Source: Ceratobasidium sp. AG-K (taxonomy: Eukaryota > Basidiomycota > Agaricomycetes > Cantharellales > Ceratobasidiaceae). Taken from it: a stretch of DNA of 64,000 nt. The DNA lies in assembly GCA_037039685.1 (NCBI GenBank), contig JAWNGF010000002.1, positions 6,510,001-6,574,000 of the forward strand, in the 5' to 3' direction. The notes under the pieces were generated by a model. That model was not told the DNA's origin, ran no database searches, and saw nothing but the letters and a program-made list of their open reading frames with translations. Positions 46,599-57,025 of this stretch are shown here, piece by piece (within the stretch, counting starts at the first letter, position 1; the number at the start of each line of letters is the position of its first letter). The translations under genes were made by a program, and so were the position numbers.

Positions 46599-47016
46599 TG
46601 TCCCGACTGGGGTAAATCAGGTATATATAAAAAGGTTAAGGGGTTCAACTTAGACAAGTCTTAGAACCCAAGGAATAGTGATAGTCAGAGGATTTGATTG
46701 GGTAAGTCCTAGTGGAGAGGAGGTCAAGCCTTGTCGTTAACCGGCTTGACCTCTGGGTTTATATACATGAGAGAACCGTGCCACGTCATCATTTATCAGT
46801 GTGGGAAAGCCGAGTACAACCGATGATAAGCGAGATAAGAGACATGACTCGACATTCTGGAAGTTCCGGAAGCATCACCAATATCAAATGAAAAGACAAA
46901 TACATCACATGATACAAGTTTAAGCGCCAGAGGACATTTGTACCAAAAAAGGAAAGTGTTCGGAAAAAAAGATATAAAATCGGAATAAAATGTCTGAGCT
47001 TAGTCAGCTCATGACA
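46599..47016 (-). repeat. Element 1, 5' LTR
   Basis: 418 bp, the partner of 32,820-33,237. It is followed on the right by the second GGGTC duplication inside the copia RT. Confidence 0.92.
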
Positions 47017-47021
47017 GGGTC

Positions 47022-47440
47022 CATGTTTACCAAAACCTTCAGGGAATTCGACATAATGAGGGCGATCAATAGGGGCATGGATATAAGCGCCAGTGACATC
47101 AATGATGTGACAATCAAGATCTGCATGAGCAACCATGTTGAGAACAATCCTGATAGCATCAAGATATGGCATATTCAAAGTGGTGTCATTGTATGATTTT
47201 CCGGGGATTTGTCAGTTGCCATGTACTATGCAGCGTGCCTTGTATTTTGCAATATTGCTGTCTTGATTGAGTTTCAGCTTTGTCACCATTCCGGAAGTAA
47301 GAATTTGTTTGTCAGGGGGAATGTCATCTTGATTGATTTCATCAAATGTGTCGGCTTGTTTAAGTGTGTTAAACTCAGTGTGGCCAGCTTTGATCCAGGC
47401 ATCACCATGGATAGGGTCATTGATAGCGTTAACCCATCTA
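47022..47440 (-). pseudogene. Copia RT, N-terminal part
   Basis: Reads WVNAINDPIHGDAWIKAG, ILTSGMVTKLKLNQDS, YKARCIVHGN, then TGA at 47,214-47,212, then QIPGKSYNDTTLNMPYL and LDCHIIDVTGAYIHAPID. The stop probably replaces an Arg codon of the conserved (R)QIPG stretch. The last ATCTA belongs to the duplication around the solo LTR at 47,441. Confidence 0.82.
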
Positions 47441-47896
47441 TGTCGTAAGCTTCTTCTTGGTGGCTATGAGACAAGCCGCGATGGAGAGTGGACGGCACTA
47501 AGACCTAAGTGACCTCTTGAACCGCAACGCACTTAAGCGTCTGTAGGCTCTTGAGGGTAGGGGTGGTTCTAAGTGTCACTCGAAGGGGATGTTTTGACGA
47601 GACAAAACAAGCTGGGGTTACCAGGCTTGTTGGTCTTCTATATATAATCAGAAAGTGGCCGAGTCATACAAGGCGCAGCCACATGAGTCATACAAGTCAG
47701 CCAGTCAGGAGTGTCCAAGTGAGTCATGCTGTATGAACAGACATGACTCGTACAAAGCACAGCCGCGTTACACAATGTAACAGAACAACCACAAGAAGGT
47801 GGCAACGCGGCAAACAGAAACAGAAACACAACACAAAGAAGGGGACAGGAGGGCAAGACAATAGGCGAGTCCGATGGAGTGAGCTGGCTCACGACA
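47441..47896 (-). repeat. Solo LTR of the element 2/3 family
   Basis: 456 bp, close to the element 2 LTRs. It is flanked by ATCTA on both sides (47,436-47,440 and 47,897-47,901), so a full element inserted here and was lost by LTR-LTR recombination. Confidence 0.92.
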
Positions 47897-48475
47897 ATCT
47901 AGGAGAAAGGTCATCAAAGATGATGTTGCCAGGGTTACCAATAGTCTGAGTTGCCAGAGCTCTATGGTTACATTGAAACCATTCTTTGGCATAAGGTGCA
48001 ATATTGTCACGTGATTGGTGGAGAGTGTTAAGAGCAAGAAGAACATGTTTGGGTAAGGCACCAGTATCAAACAAAAGACCACAGTTAGTTGGAACAAAGG
48101 AAGTGATGTCATCAGGGTCTTGAGTTGGCTTTACGGCAATGGTATTCTGCTAGAAGGCGTGATGTAATGTTGGCAGATAGTTGGATGCCTTCATTATCGC
48201 CTTGAACAGGTGTTTGATTGATTACTGATACTAAGTATTGCCAGGATTTGGGCAAAGAAGCAAGTAATTGTTGGATAAATTTGAGTTCAATTATGGGGTT
48301 CAATCCTTCAGCTAGAAGTGCTGTGTTAAGTTTGTCAAAAATTGAACACAATTTCTTGATGTGTTCCTCCATATTGTCTGATTTGGACATGCGGAGTCCA
48401 GTGAACTGGTTTTGGAGTAATGTCATGGCAGCTGTGCCAATGGTCTGATAGACTTGTTGCAATTGGGCCCATACT
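47897..48475 (-). pseudogene. Copia gag C-terminal part and protease-like segment
   Basis: GTAAMTLLQNQFTGLRMSKS and KFIQQLLASLPKSWQYLVSV are typical of UBN2-like copia gag. The frame stops at about 48,112 (KANSRP) and an overlapping frame continues with DDITSFVPTNCGLLFDTGAL, whose DTGA could be a protease active site. A frame change here is probably an indel. Confidence 0.7.
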
Positions 48476-48943
48476 TGTTGTAAGCTTCTTCTTGGTGGCT
48501 ATGAGACAAGCCGCAATGGAGAGTGGACGGCACTAAGACCTAAGAGACCTCTTGGACCACAACACACTTAAGTGTCTGTAGGCTCTTGAGGGTAGGGGTG
48601 GTTCAAAGTGTCACTCAAAAGGGATGCTTGACGAGACAAAACAAGCTGGGGTTGCCAGGCTTGTTGGTCCTCTATATATATTCACAAAGTGGCCAAGTCA
48701 TACAAGGCGCAGCCACACAAGTCACACAAAACAGCCAGTCAGGAGTGTCCAAGTGAGTCATGCTGTATGAACAGACATGACTTGTACAAAGCACAGCCGC
48801 GTTACACAATGTAACAGACTAACCACAAGAAGGTGGCAACGCGGCGCAGGAAAAGACAAACAACGTACAAACAGGGAGGCAGACCGCAAGGACAGGCGGG
48901 AGAGGCACAAGACGAGTCTGATGGAGTGAGCTGGCTCACGACA
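48476..48943 (-). repeat. Second solo LTR of the element 2/3 family
   Basis: 468 bp and more diverged than the LTR at 47,441. It is flanked by ATACT on both sides (48,471-48,475 and 48,944-48,948). Its outer end reads TTGTAAGC where relatives have TCGTAAGC. Confidence 0.9.
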
Positions 48944-49739
48944 ATACTGCCGATGCTGTGTCAAGTCTTGCTACATGAATCATAGGGGCGGCATCTATAT
49001 GCCTTTGAATTATTCTGAGTGCTTTGCAATTGTTCTTTTCCCAATCATCAATGTTTTGCTGAGTAACTCCTGCGACGCCAGGTACAGCCACATGGGCACC
49101 TTGATTACCAGTCATCTGCTGTTGGATTGCAGCTATAACTACGAGATGGTTGGTATTATTTCCACCAACATATTCCCATAGTTTGGTTTCAATGAGCATA
49201 CCTTGTACTTGAATGCTCCAAATTGGGTAATTATTGCATCCCAAAAGTGGCAGGAACTTGTAATTATTGTCAGAAATATTGCCAACAGCTTGCATGTTGG
49301 GAAATTGGTATGTGATTGGTCAAAAAACAACGTACGTGGCAATAGGAGTGGGTGGCAGAGATGGGTATCCGACATGCTCAAGTTCAAATAGGAACGGTTT
49401 GGGTGCCTTGGCTTCTTCACAAGTAATCTGTGCAGCCTTGTCGGGCTTGTAAAAATCAAGTAGATTTTGATAATCGGCTAAAAAGGAAAGTAGTCGACGG
49501 TATTGTGCACTGCCGTAAGCAGAATTAACGAGCTGAGTGTGTAATTGATTGATATAAGGTGGCTGGTAGGTTGGATCAGTGACTGGAGATCCAGGAAGAG
49601 CGATATCAAGTTGCTTGTAATAATCGGGATTGACAAATCCTGTTGGTTTGGGATTGGCAAATTCGGGTTTGTCAGCAAAACCATGAATTCCGTGCAAGCG
49701 CTTGTAAGTACTCACTAGCGTGCGAGAAGAACGAGCCAC
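48944..49739 (-). pseudogene. Copia gag, N-terminal part
   Basis: From the Met at 49,295 (MQAVGNISDNNYKFLPL) the frame gives the usual copia gag opening, LLGCNNYPIWSIQVQGMLIE. The same frame is open upstream to about 49,739 except for TGA at 49,322-49,320, so the protein may have been longer. A C10-type run on the plus strand at 49,740-49,749 marks the left limit, and no 5' LTR is seen beyond it. Confidence 0.65.
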
Positions 49740-50430
49740 CCCCCCCCCGCCTCAGTAGACATTGCGAGCACCCACGAGATTGGGCTAGCTCCACAAGCTT
49801 GTTGATGGAGCTCATGTGACAGGTTGCGTGCTCGTGAGGTGCTTGTTGGCCAAACCACTCGCTCGTTGGTCACGTCTGTTCCCTGCGGAATACGTTGTGT
49901 GCTTGTGAGGTACTCACAGGCTGGGTTGGAGCTTGTTTGATCTTGTAAGGTCGGTTGCAAGGGTTGCCAACCATGACATAGGCAGGGTAGTTGTGTTGCA
50001 AACGCCATGACATTCAGGCAGACGGGAAACATGGATATAAGAATACATGTATATTACAATCACAAATAACCAAAAATGTTTAATATACACAGTTGGGTGG
50101 GGGCGGGCTGCAGTAGGATATGTTGCATCTACAGTTGGATGCGTAACACGGATCACGTATAGATAGGTAACACATGTACGGCGCACAACTCTCTTGCAGA
50201 GGTGGTGTTTGTGGACACTCGTTGTGCTCCAGAACGGCGCCAGTGTCGAAGGAGGAGGAACATAAAATGGTTATAATATGGGTTCAAAAAAAAACAAGAC
50301 CCCGTGTAAGAACATTGAGTGACACCGTCAGGTTTAGCTGCTGGTCGAGTTTGCCAAAGTGGGGTGCAAGGTGGCATGCGGTTACAATGTTGCACAAAGG
50401 AATCACAATGGTTTGGCAAGTATTGTTGTA
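49740..50430. other. Flank of the Plavaka transposase; short GC-poor and repeat-like words
   Basis: It contains several copies of words like GTGCTCGTGAGGTGCTT and GTGCTTGTGAGGTACT (49,810-49,915), possibly subterminal repeats of the DNA transposon. I could not define terminal inverted repeats or a target duplication. Confidence 0.4.
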
Positions 50431-53400
50431 TCACATCTGGGGCGACGTTCCGTACATTCCATGAACAAGTGAGGCAGAGGGTGAGAACGGTTGGAATAGT
50501 TCGAGAAAAACTAGTTTGTCGGGGTAGGTTTGGGATAGGTGAGCAGGGAGAGCAAAGATTGCACAGGCACAACCAGCTTGGTAACCTTGCATGTCAATTG
50601 GAGTCAGTGCCCAGGACAGTCAAAAGATACAATATAATTGACTCACGGTGTAAACCAATTTGGTCAGGCGCATCCAAGAAGAGCATTGTGTCAAATGCAC
50701 CTTCTCGATCCCGGTGTGGCAGGAAGGCACGTATTACATCCTGCTTGGGTGGCTTGCCAGGTGCGCATGGAAGAGGCAGGTGGTTGATGACTAAGCGATG
50801 CCAAACTGGGAACAAATGGTGCAGTGATACGAGTGACTCGCCGTCAGATACATCAAGCCTCAGCCCCATATAATCACCAATGGCTCGAACCAGGTTGAAC
50901 GTACTGTACTTCTCGACAAGCTGGGTTCCTGGGACAAAGACAGTCGGATTTTTGCCGGTGTTAGGCTCAGCATTGTCCACAAGGGGCTCCACATGACTTG
51001 ATGCCACCTTGGCCTGGCTATCATCCACGTCAACGGGCCTACCAATCTTGTCAATTGCACGGTCCACAGTTGCACCATCAGTATTGTTGCCACTACCACT
51101 GGAGCAAGGTTCTCTGCCCGCGGTGGCCATGGATTCAACCTGAACATTGATCAGATGGGCAACAGGTCAGCTGGTAAGGATTGACTCACTCGATTGCGAA
51201 TTATTTTGAGCTGATCATGGATCCACAATATGTTCAGCTTGCCCTCCTTGTCCTCCAACCCAGTGTTGCCGCAATCATCCAACTCGTTGTCGTCATCAGC
51301 ATTGGCCTCCTCAGCCCTGTCGGCATTGTACTCGGTATCGTCCTCCTGCATTGGGCGTGAGGCCAGTGGCCCATAGAGCTCCTCCAGGTATGTAGCGTGG
51401 ATCCGCAGGGCCTTGCGGCGCTGAATAAATGTCACCATTTGTAGCTTTGGCTTGACTTTGTTGGACGCTTGGTACAGACGTTTAGTGAACAAGATATGGA
51501 GATGCTCGGGCAATTCTGTGTTGTAGCTGTCAGGAGTTCCAAGTTCGTGAATGGCATGAGCATAGTGAGAAAGCATGTGGATCTTGGGTACGTTGTTGAA
51601 TCGCGTTTTGTCCTCGTAAATGCCTAATTCAGGGATGATCTTCTTCAGCCAATGAAACTCCGCCAGCGTATTTTTGAGGTCGCAAACATTGTCGTCGGTC
51701 ATGCATGATGCATGTGCCAGGTACATGAAATTGAGTGCGGCACAGACAAGTGCAGTGAAGTTGGCTGGGACACCTGCACCTAGTCCAGAGACAATTGGTA
51801 AGATCTGTTTCATCAACTCCTTGCTCTCACGCCCTGTCCACTGACAAATTTTGCTAACGCGTTTAGCAAAATGGCGCATCCCCTGAGCACGTGACATGGC
51901 GGCAAATTGAGCATCAGCCACATCAATGCCCACAATGTGGAAAACCCATGGCAGGACGTGCGACTTGAAAAGTCCTTGATGGAGCTGGTGCAACAGATCG
52001 GGAGCAATGCACGCGTGAAAATTTGTATATGGTAAGCCTGCCCACCAGGGTTTCCACGGCTTCAGGTTTAACTTGACCAGTTTGCCAGGGTGGCGGTTGT
52101 GTGTGTAGTACAAGTTGATAGCTGCCAATGTCTTGCAAGCTTGGCGGAGTGGAGCTCTCTTATCCAGGTTCCCTCGGTCGGTGTGGGGTGTTGTGCATAT
52201 GGGGCAACTGCCTTGGCTTGTACAGGCCATCAGGTTTTGTTTGGGCCAGTCGCCAACAAAGGCTGCCACCTCTGGGAAAACTCAATGCAGATACCTGTCA
52301 GCGCACCACATCTCGACACCTGACTGTGACGTGTTGGTCAGAGGAGCCATAAGGGTTTGCATTGCACGGTGAGTGAGCTTGCCCTTCAGCCGCGCTTGTT
52401 CGTCTTTTGAGCTGATCTCCTCAAATTTATTGTATGGCAGGTAGCCAAGCAGGACGGTTGCTTGCTGGGATGGCTTCCGTTGCAGCGACTTGCTAATGTT
52501 GCTGATGGTGATGTACACGGGGTACACTTCTTGCCCACCACTCATGACTGACAATGAGGTTTGGTTGGACAATATAATTATGGGGGTGACCGTTGCATTC
52601 TTGGCAGTTTTGGACAATTTAATCTATGGACTGGTAAGTCTGTTTGTTTTCAGGTGTTTTGGGTCCTTACCTGGTGTTTCCACCACCAGTTCCCAGTCCA
52701 CATATCGCTGTATATGCGAGTTTTCTGCTCGCAGCACGTCCAATGGCATTCTGGCCAATATCGCATATGCTTGTCAAAACAACAATCGCCAATCAAATTG
52801 CGAACAACGTCAAGAATGTTTTGGCCAACAAGGTAATGTTCTTGTTTATTTACTCCTTTGTCCAATTCAATTGTGTGAATTGTCCATGCAGGCCCATGTG
52901 GTAGCTTGTCAATGTCCGCTAACATTGTTTTGCAGTTTGTCCAAGGAGTCCTGCCCCAATACTGGTACTAAGGTAAGCCCATAGTTGCAATTGACTTAAT
53001 TGTAAGTCACTTACCATTTTACTTTTCAGCAATTGGTCCTGCATGGCGTTTGAAACCCCCACGGCCATCATGTCGTCTGCGGCCTCAAAGAAATCGGGGT
53101 TGGCAAGTCGCCCAGTCAAGGCTAGATACGCCTTGGCATCCTGATGGTAAGCTTGTTCCTCACTCAGTGGGCTTCCAGCTGATTGATCTGGGAAAGCTTC
53201 AATAAAACTGCCAACGCTGGAAGGCTGTGGCAGCGTGGCAATATCAGTTGGCGGTTCCGCTATAGGTCGCGTTGGAGGGGGGGTGCTAAGTTCAACACAC
53301 TGGGCCGCATTAGGTTCCTGACGGGGGGCCATTAGAGCAGGATGTAGCGCTGACGCAACCTTCATTCTTTTAGAATGGTTTTTCGGAGCAGATATGTTCA

Positions 53401-53707
53401 TCCAACTCTCAAGCAATGCGTCCGCACTCTGTGACTGGTGCAAAGGCGCACCTATGGGCCGCTTTGGATGCGGACTAGGAAGAGCAGCAATGCATGCCGC
53501 AGTTGCACGCTCATGCGCCTGCCAACAAGCCGGGGCCAGGATGATGTGTTGGCTATGGTCACCATGGCTGTTGAATGTGGTGGGGCAATAATTGCATTTG
53601 ACAAGGTTCCCTGGGTGGTGGTTGGTGCCGCACGTTGTATCAGAACGTATAGATGACAGCGAGGCCATGCGCCGGGCAGCACAAGCAAGGATAGCTGGAG
53701 TGGGCAT
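50431..53707 (-). pseudogene. Plavaka-type DNA transposase, complete except for one TGA
   Basis: Five exons join in frame to 1,023 codons: 53707-53015, 52967-52671, 52623-51190, 51139-50647 and 50585-50431. The N-terminus has a C2H2-like finger (CNYCPTTFNSHGDHSQH). Plavaka hallmarks follow in order: ADIDKLPHGPAWTIHTIEL, RIYSDMWTGNWWWKHQ, VYPVYITISNISKSLQRKPS, FPEVAAFVGDWPKQNL and SCPICTTPH, then FHACIAPDLLHQLHQGLFKS and a C-terminal FALPAHL segment. Plavaka elements are cut-and-paste transposons of Agaricomycetes. The only internal stop, TGA at 52,284-52,282, lies in CADRYLH-VFPEV, where relatives tend to have Arg. Otherwise it looks recent. Confidence 0.88.
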
Positions 53708-54547
53708 AACTGTGGGTAATGATTGGTTGTTGTAGAAAGCCCAATAAACTTAGTCTGACACTATCTTAGACACCTTGACTGCGGACGCACGGTGTGAACA
53801 AGGCAGAGAGGGTAGCTGAAGGGGGCTGGAGTTGTATCACAATCCATTCCATGGCACCCCCCAGCTCCGGCCTGAGGTCCCGTTGCGCATTGTCACACCA
53901 TCTCCCCACTTGAAATGTCCAAGGACATGTTTGCAATCAGCTCGGTAAATTGTAAGCACCTTGCTTGTCTCAATCTTGCCATGGTGATCATCCTTACAAA
54001 TGATATTCCAGCCATTGGGTTCTCAAGCCACATCAACAGACCCTTGCCAATTGGGAACATTGCTGCCAAGACGAGGACAATGGATTGTCCATTGTTGTGT
54101 TGGCTTTGGGCAGCCGGGGTACCGCTCACCTGTTTTCTGCCAATCATTTCCTTGCGTTTCCATGTGCGCACAAGGATGACGTCTATCGAGCTGGTATGGT
54201 GCGTACTGATCAATCCCAGTTTTCTTTTCCCAGTGAGTGTACAAAATCCTCCTCAAGTATTAACTGACGAAAGCACAATGTAGTAATGTATTATTTTGTC
54301 TGGTGTATCTATCCAAAATGCACAAATGTATGTTCCACCTTGCATTTCCTTACAAGTGTCAAGCTGACCCCCTGCCCAGACAATAATCGCTGTTAATGTA
54401 AAACCCGCAATGCTGACATGTCAATGAGATTCCATCTTGGCTGATGGCAGCTTACCGACCAAGGATTGATGGTTGATCAACTGAGCTGATATGCCCATGT
54501 GGATGTGTGGTCAAACAGGTGAAGAATTGATTGATTGTCTTGTGGCT
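53708..54547. other. Between the Plavaka gene and gypsy element 3; no intact gene
   Basis: Minus-strand frames near 54,256-53,870 (for example PKPTQQWTIHCPRLGSNV) are open but broken by stops and unassigned. They could be remains of the DNA transposon or another element. Confidence 0.35.
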
Positions 54548-54992
54548 TGTCGTGAGCTAGCTCACTCCATCGGACTTGCCCGCCTGTCTCCCTCTTTGTG
54601 TTATGTTTCCCGTTTCCTTTCGCCGCGTTGCCACCTTCTTGTGGTTATCCTGTTACATTGTGTAACGCGGCTGTGCTTTGTACGAGTCATGTCTGTTCAT
54701 ACAGCATGACTCACATGGACACTCCTGACTGGCTGTTACGTATGACTTGTGCGACTGCGCCCTGTATGACTCGGCCGTTTTCTGAATATATATAGAGGAC
54801 CAACAAGCCTGGCAACCCCAGCTTGTTTTGTCTCGTCAAAACATCCCTTTGAGTAACACTCAGAACCACCCCTACCCTCAAGAGCCTACAGACACTTAAG
54901 TGTGTTGCGGTTCAAGAGGTCATTTAGGTCTTAGTGCCGTCCACTCTCCATTGCGGCTTGTCTCATAAGCCATAAAGAAGAAGCTTACGACA
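54548..54992 (+). repeat. Element 3, 5' LTR
   Basis: 445 bp, TGTCGTGAG to CTTACGACA, with TATATATA at 54,787-54,794. An inverted repeat (AACAAGC ... GCTTGTT) follows directly, where the transcript should start. Confidence 0.93.
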
Positions 54993-54994
54993 TT

Positions 54995-55006
54995 ACAAAA
55001 CAAGCT
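54995..55006 (+). promoter_or_regulatory. Self-primer binding site, element 3
   Basis: ACAAAACAAGCT, two bases after the LTR, is the exact complement of AGCTTGTTTTGT at 54,820-54,831, which starts 33 nt after the start of the TATA box. Confidence 0.65.
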
Positions 55007-55022
55007 TATCAAACATACAAGC

Positions 55023-57023
55023 ATGTCTATTCAAGAAGACGGAGGGTCATGACCCTCGTCCACTAGATCAACAAGAAGAGGACCCAGTCGAGCAGCAAGG
55101 CCCACTGGATCATTAAACGAGCAAGACATCGCACAAACTCAAGCGGGAGGTCCTGCCCGATCACGCTCTCAGAGCCAATCTTCAATGCCAGGAGCTTTCG
55201 GCACCTCTGACATGACAATAGTACAGGAGGAGGAACCCACCATCACGAATAGAGAACCAGGAGATCTCACAAATGACCCTACGCCAGCTATGATTCGCAT
55301 TTCAACTGGAAGTCCAGGGCCATCACGTCCTTTGTGGCCACTAGGGACTAGGAGGCAGTTCTTTTCTCCCCAGCCCGAGGCTCATGGGGGCGTGTCGCTT
55401 GTTCCCATTAGACCTCCTCCTACTCCACATATTTCAAATGCCCCTACAGTCCCTCAAATTGGAGGAACCATCACCAACGCAGGACCAATCCCAATGGCCT
55501 CCCAGCCAGTCACACCAGCAATCCCAGCACCACCCTATGTCCCACAAGGTTACTCCGGGCAGTTGGCCCCGGTACCACAAGGCGCCGGTGATCCGGGAAG
55601 CTCAAGTTCAAGTTCCAGCGCTAGCGGCAGGACTGTAATCAGTAATTTAGACGACCTGGACGACCTCCTAGAAGGAAGACACAACGCCACCCTTAGGGTT
55701 ATAGACGGAATGAGGGTCACCATGGATCGAAGGCTTAGTGGCCTAGAACAAGCCACACAAGTCCTAGCAAACAACCAACAAATCTTTAACGACTCCATCA
55801 ACACCCTACAGGGCACCTTAACAGACATTCTGAACTCGGCAAGAAATGGCGAACACAATTCCTTTCTAGTCGGACAAGATGTAACACGCCTTCGAAATGA
55901 GGTTGCCAACACTCAAGGACTAGTGAACAATGTACGCGAAGAACTCAACACTACCAGACAAGGGCAACTTGAATGGAACGAGGCAGTAACTCAAGGACTG
56001 GAAAACTTACGACAAGAAGGAACCTCCTTCACTACCAAAATCATGGAAATTCAAGAAGCTATCAACAATATGCAAGAAGAAATCGACGAAACTTCCCTAC
56101 ACGGGATCCCATCTAGGCGATCAAATTCTCCACCACATCCAGACGCGGAATCTACCAGGATCGATGAATTAGAATTAAGAATCCAACGGCTGACCGAGAA
56201 CCCAATCGTCGGTAGCAGCCCACGACGTCCCAAAGTAACTCGTCCAGAAGCCTTCGACGGAAAGAAAGGGGAAGGTGCTGAAATGTTCATCACACAAATG
56301 GAAAGCTACTTCGTACAACTAGGCGATCAATATGCTTCAAATGAAGAAAGGATTCGCGAAGCCTTGGCAAACTTCAAATCCGAAAACAAGGCTGCCACTC
56401 ACTGGGCACAAGTCCTCTTACGATCGCTCAACCAGAAGGAAAATAACCAAAACCTTGCCTCATGGGAAAGTTTCAAAGCACACTTCATGGAACAGTTCAG
56501 CGACCCCAACAAAAAAGCTAAAGCCGAAATCGATATCCGGAAGTGCAAGCAGAACAACTCGGTAGCAAACTATGCTTCCGAATTTCGTTACTTATTGGTC
56601 GACGTCAACTGGGGACAAGAAGCTCTAATCAACCAATTCAAGGAAGGACTGAAGCCTGAAGTAAAGACCGAACTAGCTCGTTTTGAACTTACCCTGATCA
56701 ATGAAGATGGGACAGAGCGAGAACTTTCCCTTGACAGGTGGATTTCAATTGCAATCTCTATTGACCAGAAGTTGCAACAAATCAAAACCTCTACAGGAAA
56801 GAAAGCAGCCCAACCAACCGCTAGCGGTCAATCCTCTACAAAGCGACTACCCGATGAAGTATACAAAGCAAGGATAGCAAGCAACCGCTGCTTGAAGTGC
56901 AGACAGGAAGGACACCGCTCATTCAAATGCCCGTCCAAGGAATGGATAACAACGGAACCCAGCGTTAAAGGAAGGGAGGCAACAATTACGGAAGACTCGG
57001 GAAAAGAAGGGGTCTCCCTCTAA
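55023..57023 (+). pseudogene. Element 3 Gag, TGA at codon 10
   Basis: Met at 55,023 (MSIQEDGGS), then TGA at 55,050-55,052 where element 2 has an Arg codon (CGT). The same frame is open from there to TAA 57,021-57,023 and gives 612 codons from the Met at 55,185. It has a Pro-rich head, a coiled-coil-prone middle, the capsid-like AFDGKKGEGAEMFITQMESY and a CCHC knuckle (RCLKCRQEGHRSFKC). A shortened Gag from a downstream Met is conceivable. Confidence 0.85.
56999..57005 (+). promoter_or_regulatory. -1 ribosomal frameshift heptamer GGG AAAA, element 3 gag-pol
   Basis: Gag codons are TCG GGA AAA GAA, giving G_GGA_AAA in the required phase, 15 nt before the gag stop. After a -1 slip the frame is open through the gag stop into pol. 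Confidence 0.78.
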
Positions 57024-57025
57024 CT

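Larger units (their letters stand above)
32820..47016 (-). mobile_element. Ty3/gypsy element 1 (chromovirus), host of nested element 2
   Basis: Two 418-bp LTRs (32,820-33,237 and 46,599-47,016; five differences by eye) start TG and end CA and are flanked by the duplication GGGTC (32,815-32,819 and 47,017-47,021). The sense strand is minus: 5' LTR, leader, coiled-coil frame (46,106-45,337), gag (45,268 onward), pol (36,646-33,248), purine tract (minus-strand AGGAGGGGG next to 33,237) and 3' LTR. Element 2 with its GGTTA duplication is inserted in gag; without it the element is about 6.96 kb. It resembles self-primed fungal chromoviruses. Damage is small: one TGA in gag and the insertion. Pol is completely open. 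Confidence 0.93.
31151..49739 (-). mobile_element. Ty1/copia retrotransposon relic, interrupted by three insertions
   Basis: Pieces at 49,739-48,944 (gag), 48,475-47,897 (gag and protease-like part), 47,440-47,017 (RT start) and 32,819-31,614 (RT and RNase H) are all on the minus strand. They are separated by a solo LTR (48,476-48,943), another solo LTR (47,441-47,896) and gypsy element 1 (32,820-47,016). Removing each insertion with one copy of its 5-bp duplication restores the frame: DTASA-VWAQLQQ, DDLSPRD-WVNAIND and FGKHGP-TVMKLKKALYG. Hallmarks are WKLKKALYG-like RT text, YVDD, the RNase H pattern YTDASFASE and KHISTRYNFVRD. No zinc knuckle and no integrase are found between gag and RT, so the element is internally deleted as well as interrupted. 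Confidence 0.85.

Noticed and set aside
49740..50430. 5' LTR of the copia relic
   Set aside because: No sequence matching the proposed 3' LTR (31,151-31,586) was found here.
52250..52290. A 23-nt intron to skip the TGA in the Plavaka gene
   Set aside because: Too short, and the sequence on both sides of the TGA is in frame and conserved.
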